Position numbers and translations under genes: made by a program | Notes under the pieces: generated by a model | Databases searched by the model: none | What the model was told of the DNA's origin: nothing | What the model saw: the letters and a program-made list of their open reading frames with translations, nothing else | Shown here: in pieces, positions 23,641 through 64,000 of the stretch | Position numbering within the stretch: the first letter of the stretch is position 1 | How the letters are laid out: each line of letters begins with the position of its first letter | Assembly: GCA_016584305.1 (NCBI GenBank) | Contig: JACEEZ010026277.1 | Location: 1 to 64,000, forward strand | Length of the DNA stretch: 64,000 nucleotides | Source: Chionoecetes opilio | Lineage: Eukaryota; Arthropoda; Malacostraca; Decapoda; Majidae | Direction: 5' to 3'

Positions 23641-24398
23641 CTATACTCTTATTTTTAACGAGGCACAAAATCCTGACCCCTTGCTGCTTACTGACTGATA
23701 TTTGATGCCAGGAGAAGGGACTATGGCGATTCTTCTAAATTTCAGTTGTATTTTATCATAGTTAACCCTATTATCCGGTAAACATAGGCACCATATTAAG
23801 CATGAGACCTTAAGATAGAATGGAATTTTTGCCTCGTTAAAAAAAATAGACTATATGTTGTCGAATAGAACAGTTGTGATGGAGACTAACAACCAGTCAT
23901 GCAATACTCCCTTACTATCCCATAGCATTAGCCAATTACTATAAAATGGTGTAAATTCGAACATTGTGCAGAGGAGTGACAGCATGACACCACCGCTGCC
24001 TTTGAGCTGCTTGGCTGTACACGGCTATAGTCTATTTTTTTTATTAGGGTCAAAATGCAGTAAGGAAGCCACGCTTCCTGCCTCCCCTTCTATTCTACGG
24101 GGCAGCTGATTGGTGCATTCCTCGTATCATCACTACCAATCACAATATCTTCACTACTTAACAGCACGTGACCACTGGACAGAGCAATCTTTACTACAGA
24201 GGGATTTCTGATTTTGTCACCCTTTGTAGTGAAGATTGCTGTGTCCAGTGGTCACGCCGCTGTTAAGTAGTGAAGATATTGTGATTGGTGGTGGTGATAC
24301 GAGGAATGCACTAATCAGCTGCCCCGTAGAATAGAAGGGGAGGCAGGGGGCGTGGCTTCCTTACTGCATTTTGACCATAATACAAAAAATAGACTATA
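23641..24398. mobile_element. MITE B (23641-23854) and MITE A (24026-24398)
   Basis: Both full length and both ending in the shared TATAGTCTATTTTT-type terminus. MITE A ends about 155 bases beyond the golgin stop, so it probably lies in the 3' UTR. Confidence 0.78.
24040..24045 (-). terminator. Candidate polyadenylation signal for the golgin gene
   Basis: AATAAA on the minus strand, about 510 bases after the golgin stop, lying inside fold-back MITE copy 24026-24398. It is the first exact hexamer I noticed. The left-arm MITE copy lacks it. Weak evidence. Confidence 0.25.
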
Positions 24399-24553
24399 CA
24401 CATGCATCGCTGTACAATGATCTGGATACCGAGACTGTGTGTATGAGCCACAAATCTACAGTCACAAGCTGGCTTTTTTTGTATTATAATTCAGGTACTT
24501 CTTATGTACAGATTTTTTTCCCTTCTTTCCCTTGCTGGTGTGGTTTGCGTCCC

Positions 24554-61342
<36,789 letters not shown>

Positions 61343-61584
61343 CTGCAACAACAAGGGGAGGGTTACTGGAAGCTACAATTATTATTACTACTACTTACTA
61401 CTAGCTACGACTTATTACTACTTATATACTACTTACCTAGCTACAATATTGGGTTCCTAATGCATCCTACTATTTGCTCCTGCTCAGCCATCTCCCTCTG
61501 GTAATAAATAACACTGCAGGATTCACTTAAAAAATGTATTGATCGTGGTTTAGTGGAAAATGTTGGTCTTCTCGTAATACTGTA

Positions 61585-62359
61585 CAGGGAGGTCCCGTTA
61601 TACGAGCATTCGGTATATGAGAATCCGATGATACGAGATGTGTAAATTAGGGTCTATTTTCAATATACGAGATCGAAAATCCAATGATACGACATTCAAA
61701 CTGGGGTGAGTAAAATTATCAAGTTCAAAATGTGCGCCCTACCACTCCCTAGCTGGACAAAGGGGGATTTGGTTGACCCCAGTGAGGTCACCCCCAGCAA
61801 GCCGTGACCTGAAGGGTAATTAAGCATATGGTGCGGCCTGACATTTAGGGGTAATTAGCAGGTGTGCAGCCTAACCTTGGGACCGCAGTCAGGTCACCCC
61901 TAGCAAGGCGTGACCTGAAGGGTAATTAAGCATATGGCGCGGCCTGACCTTTAGGGGTAATTAGCAGGTGTGGGGCCCCAACCTTGGGACCGCTACACTA
62001 CCTTCTCTTGTATCACGCAGTGTCCCCTACATTACAACGTCTTTTTTGCTTGTTATGCATGTTTTATGTTTAATTAATCTGCAGTTATGTTATTTTGGGT
62101 GCTATTTTCTCTTTCAGAATGTTTTTTCTACAGAATAGGTAGTACAGTGTGGGTAATATAGACGCTGTGTGTTTGTTGTGTTTGCTATAGTTTATTTTAG
62201 CTTGAAAAATATGGGTTTTTTTTCTTTGTTTTTTTTAATTGGTGGGGTCCTGGAACCAAACCTATATTTTACCATTAGTTATGTGTTTCGTTATACGATA
62301 TTTCGCTTTACGAGTATGCCAGGTGGAACCTAACTGCTCGTATCTTCGGGACCTCCCTG
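61585..62359. mobile_element. Second pogo/Tigger-like element
   Basis: CAGGGAGGTCCCGTTATACG start and TTCGGGACCTCCCTG end, flanked by TA. Interior holds a direct duplication of about 115 bp (GTGACCTGAAGGGTAATTAA, near 61775-61990). No transposase frame. Confidence 0.72.
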
Positions 62360-62414
62360 TATAGGGAATGTGCGCCAAAAGTTTAGGTTTGTCAATTATT
62401 TCATGAGCAATCTT

Positions 62415-62690
62415 AGTGTGTGTCCATGGTGTACTGGCTAGCACGCCTGGCTACAAATCTGCGGGCCAGGGATAGTCAGCAGCCAGCCCAAACAGCTGTT
62501 CATCCTTACTTTCGGGGTTGGTGGATAAATGGGTACCTAGGGAAATCTGAGGAAGGTAACTGTGGTAACCCGGATGTCACACTAGCCCTGTGTCCGGGAG
62601 TAGCGGGTTGTCACCCACCACAGGCTCAAGGGTTAATGCCACGGAGATGAGCACCGAGGCCACGCGTAGCTTACCGTCAATAACACATGA
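62415..62690 (+). mobile_element. SINE-like element, possibly tRNA-derived
   Basis: TGGTGTACTGGCTAGCACGC resembles a tRNA A box region; no good B box was found. The 3' part (GGGAGTAGCGGGTTGTCACC) has no coding signal. Identity by appearance only. Confidence 0.4.
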
Positions 62691-62719
62691 AAGCACCCAT
62701 CAAAAACACCAACAGAGGA

Positions 62720-64000
62720 CAGCACCAAAACCCCCAGAAAAGTAGCACTACAGCACCAAAATACCCAGAAAAGTAGCACTACAGCACCAAAAACCCCAGA
62801 AAAGTAGCACTACAGCACCATAAACCCCAGAAAAGTAGCACTGCAGCACCAAACCCCCAGAAAAGTAGCACTACAGCACCAAACCCACAGAAAAGTAGCA
62901 CTACAGCACCAAAACCCCCAGAAAAGTAGCACTACAGCACCAAAACCCCCAGAAAAGTAGCACTACAGCACCAAACCCCAAAAGACACACGAACCAAACC
63001 AAGAAAGTAGCACTACAGCACCAAAACCCTAAGAAAAGTAGCACTACAGCACCAAAACCCCAAGAAAAGTAGCACTACAGCACCAAAACCCCAAGAAAAG
63101 TAGCACTACAGAACCAAAACCCCCAGAAAAGTAGCACTACAGCACCATAAACCCTAGAAAAGTAGCACTGCAGCACCAAACACCCAGAAAAATAGCACTA
63201 CAGCACCAATACACCCAGAAAAGTAGCACTACAGAGCCAAAACCCCAAGAAATGTAGCACTACAGCACCAAAACACCCTAAATAGTAGCACTACAGCACC
63301 AAATCACCCAGAAAAGTAGCACTACAGAGCCAAAACCCCAAGAAAAGTAGCACTACAGCACCAAAACACCCTAAATAGTAGCACTACAGCACCAAATCAC
63401 CCAGAAAAGTAGCACTACAGCACCAAAACACCCAGAAAAGTAGCACTACAGCACCAAAACACCCTAAATAGTAGCACTACAGCACCAAATCACCCAGAAA
63501 AGTAGCACTACAGCACCAAAACACCCAGAAAAGTAGCACTACAGCACCAAAACACCCAGAAAAGTAGCACTACAGCACCAAAACACCCAGAAAAGTAGCA
63601 CTACAGCACCAAAACACCCAGAAAAATAGCACTACAGCACCAAAACACCCAGAAAAGTAGCACTACAGCACCAAAACACCCAGAAAAGTAGCACTACAGC
63701 ACCAATACACCCAGAAAATAGCACTACAGCACCAAAACACCCAGAAAAGTAGCACTACAGCACCAAAACACCCAGAAAAGTAGCACTACAGCACCAAAAC
63801 ACCCAGAAAAGTAGCACTACAGCACCAATACACCCAGAAAAATAGCACTACAGCACCAAAACACCCAGAAAAGTAGCACTACAGCACCAAAACACCTAGA
63901 AAAATAGCACTACAGCACCAAAACACCCAGAAAAATAGCACTACAGCACCAAAACACCTAGAAAAATAGCACTACAGCACCAAAACACCTAGAAAAGTAG
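62720..64000. repeat. 31-bp minisatellite running off the window
   Basis: About 40 copies of CCCAGAAAAGTAGCACTACA plus GCACCAAAACA with scattered point changes; starts gradually and continues past the end. In a 5' intron of the golgin gene. Confidence 0.92.

Noticed and set aside
62720..64000. Regular short repeats suggestive of a CRISPR array
   Set aside because: Contiguous 31-bp tandem units with no spacers in a eukaryotic intron.

Overview
The window is eukaryotic, intron-rich and crowded with transposon remnants, minisatellites and very long dinucleotide tracts. The coding content (a GRIP-domain golgin and a DDIT4/REDD1-like gene) plus the LINE, MITE and microsatellite style suggest an arthropod, most likely a decapod crustacean. 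That assignment is an inference from style, not from a marker gene. I see no prokaryotic, viral, CRISPR or structural-RNA feature.

Minus strand, 61.3 kb down to 24.5 kb: one large gene for a golgin-245/GOLGA4-like trans-Golgi tether. I could chain fifteen exons. Every junction keeps phase and together they encode about 2,017 residues of coiled coil ending in a GRIP domain. The 5' exons lie beyond position 64,000. Two introns start with GC instead of GT, and phase supports both. The introns hold MITEs, LINE fragments and minisatellites. The 8.9-kb intron between 39,130 and 48,054 also contains a separate same-strand open frame of 1,944 codons (41,585-47,419), with a good Kozak start and its own stop: a nested gene or an alternative exon.

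Positions 1 to about 28,750 form a huge imperfect palindrome. The right arm (about 17,855-28,745) carries the last three golgin exons. The left arm (1 to about 10,630) is its inverted copy and runs off the window edge. The arms flank a unique spacer of about 7.2 kb that holds, on the plus strand, the last three coding exons of a DDIT4/REDD1 (scylla/charybdis) family gene. So a stress-responsive mTORC1 regulator sits between two tail-to-tail golgin 3' ends. The left arm is damaged almost only by short deletions, increasingly so towards position 1, which looks more like poor consensus at a contig end than evolutionary decay.

Mobile elements: (A) a roughly 370-bp near-perfect fold-back MITE and (B) a roughly 215-bp MITE, sharing the same terminal bases; (C) a 260-bp palindromic MITE; (D) a roughly 210-bp TTAA-flanked piggyBac-like MITE, one copy splitting a LINE reading frame and one sitting inside another copy; two hAT-type MITEs with 8-bp target duplications; two pogo/Tigger-like elements; and many 3' ends of one LINE family. 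Several minisatellites abut golgin splice sites, one grew from a MITE end, one repeats a 3' splice site, and one lies inside the coding sequence as 25 exact heptads.
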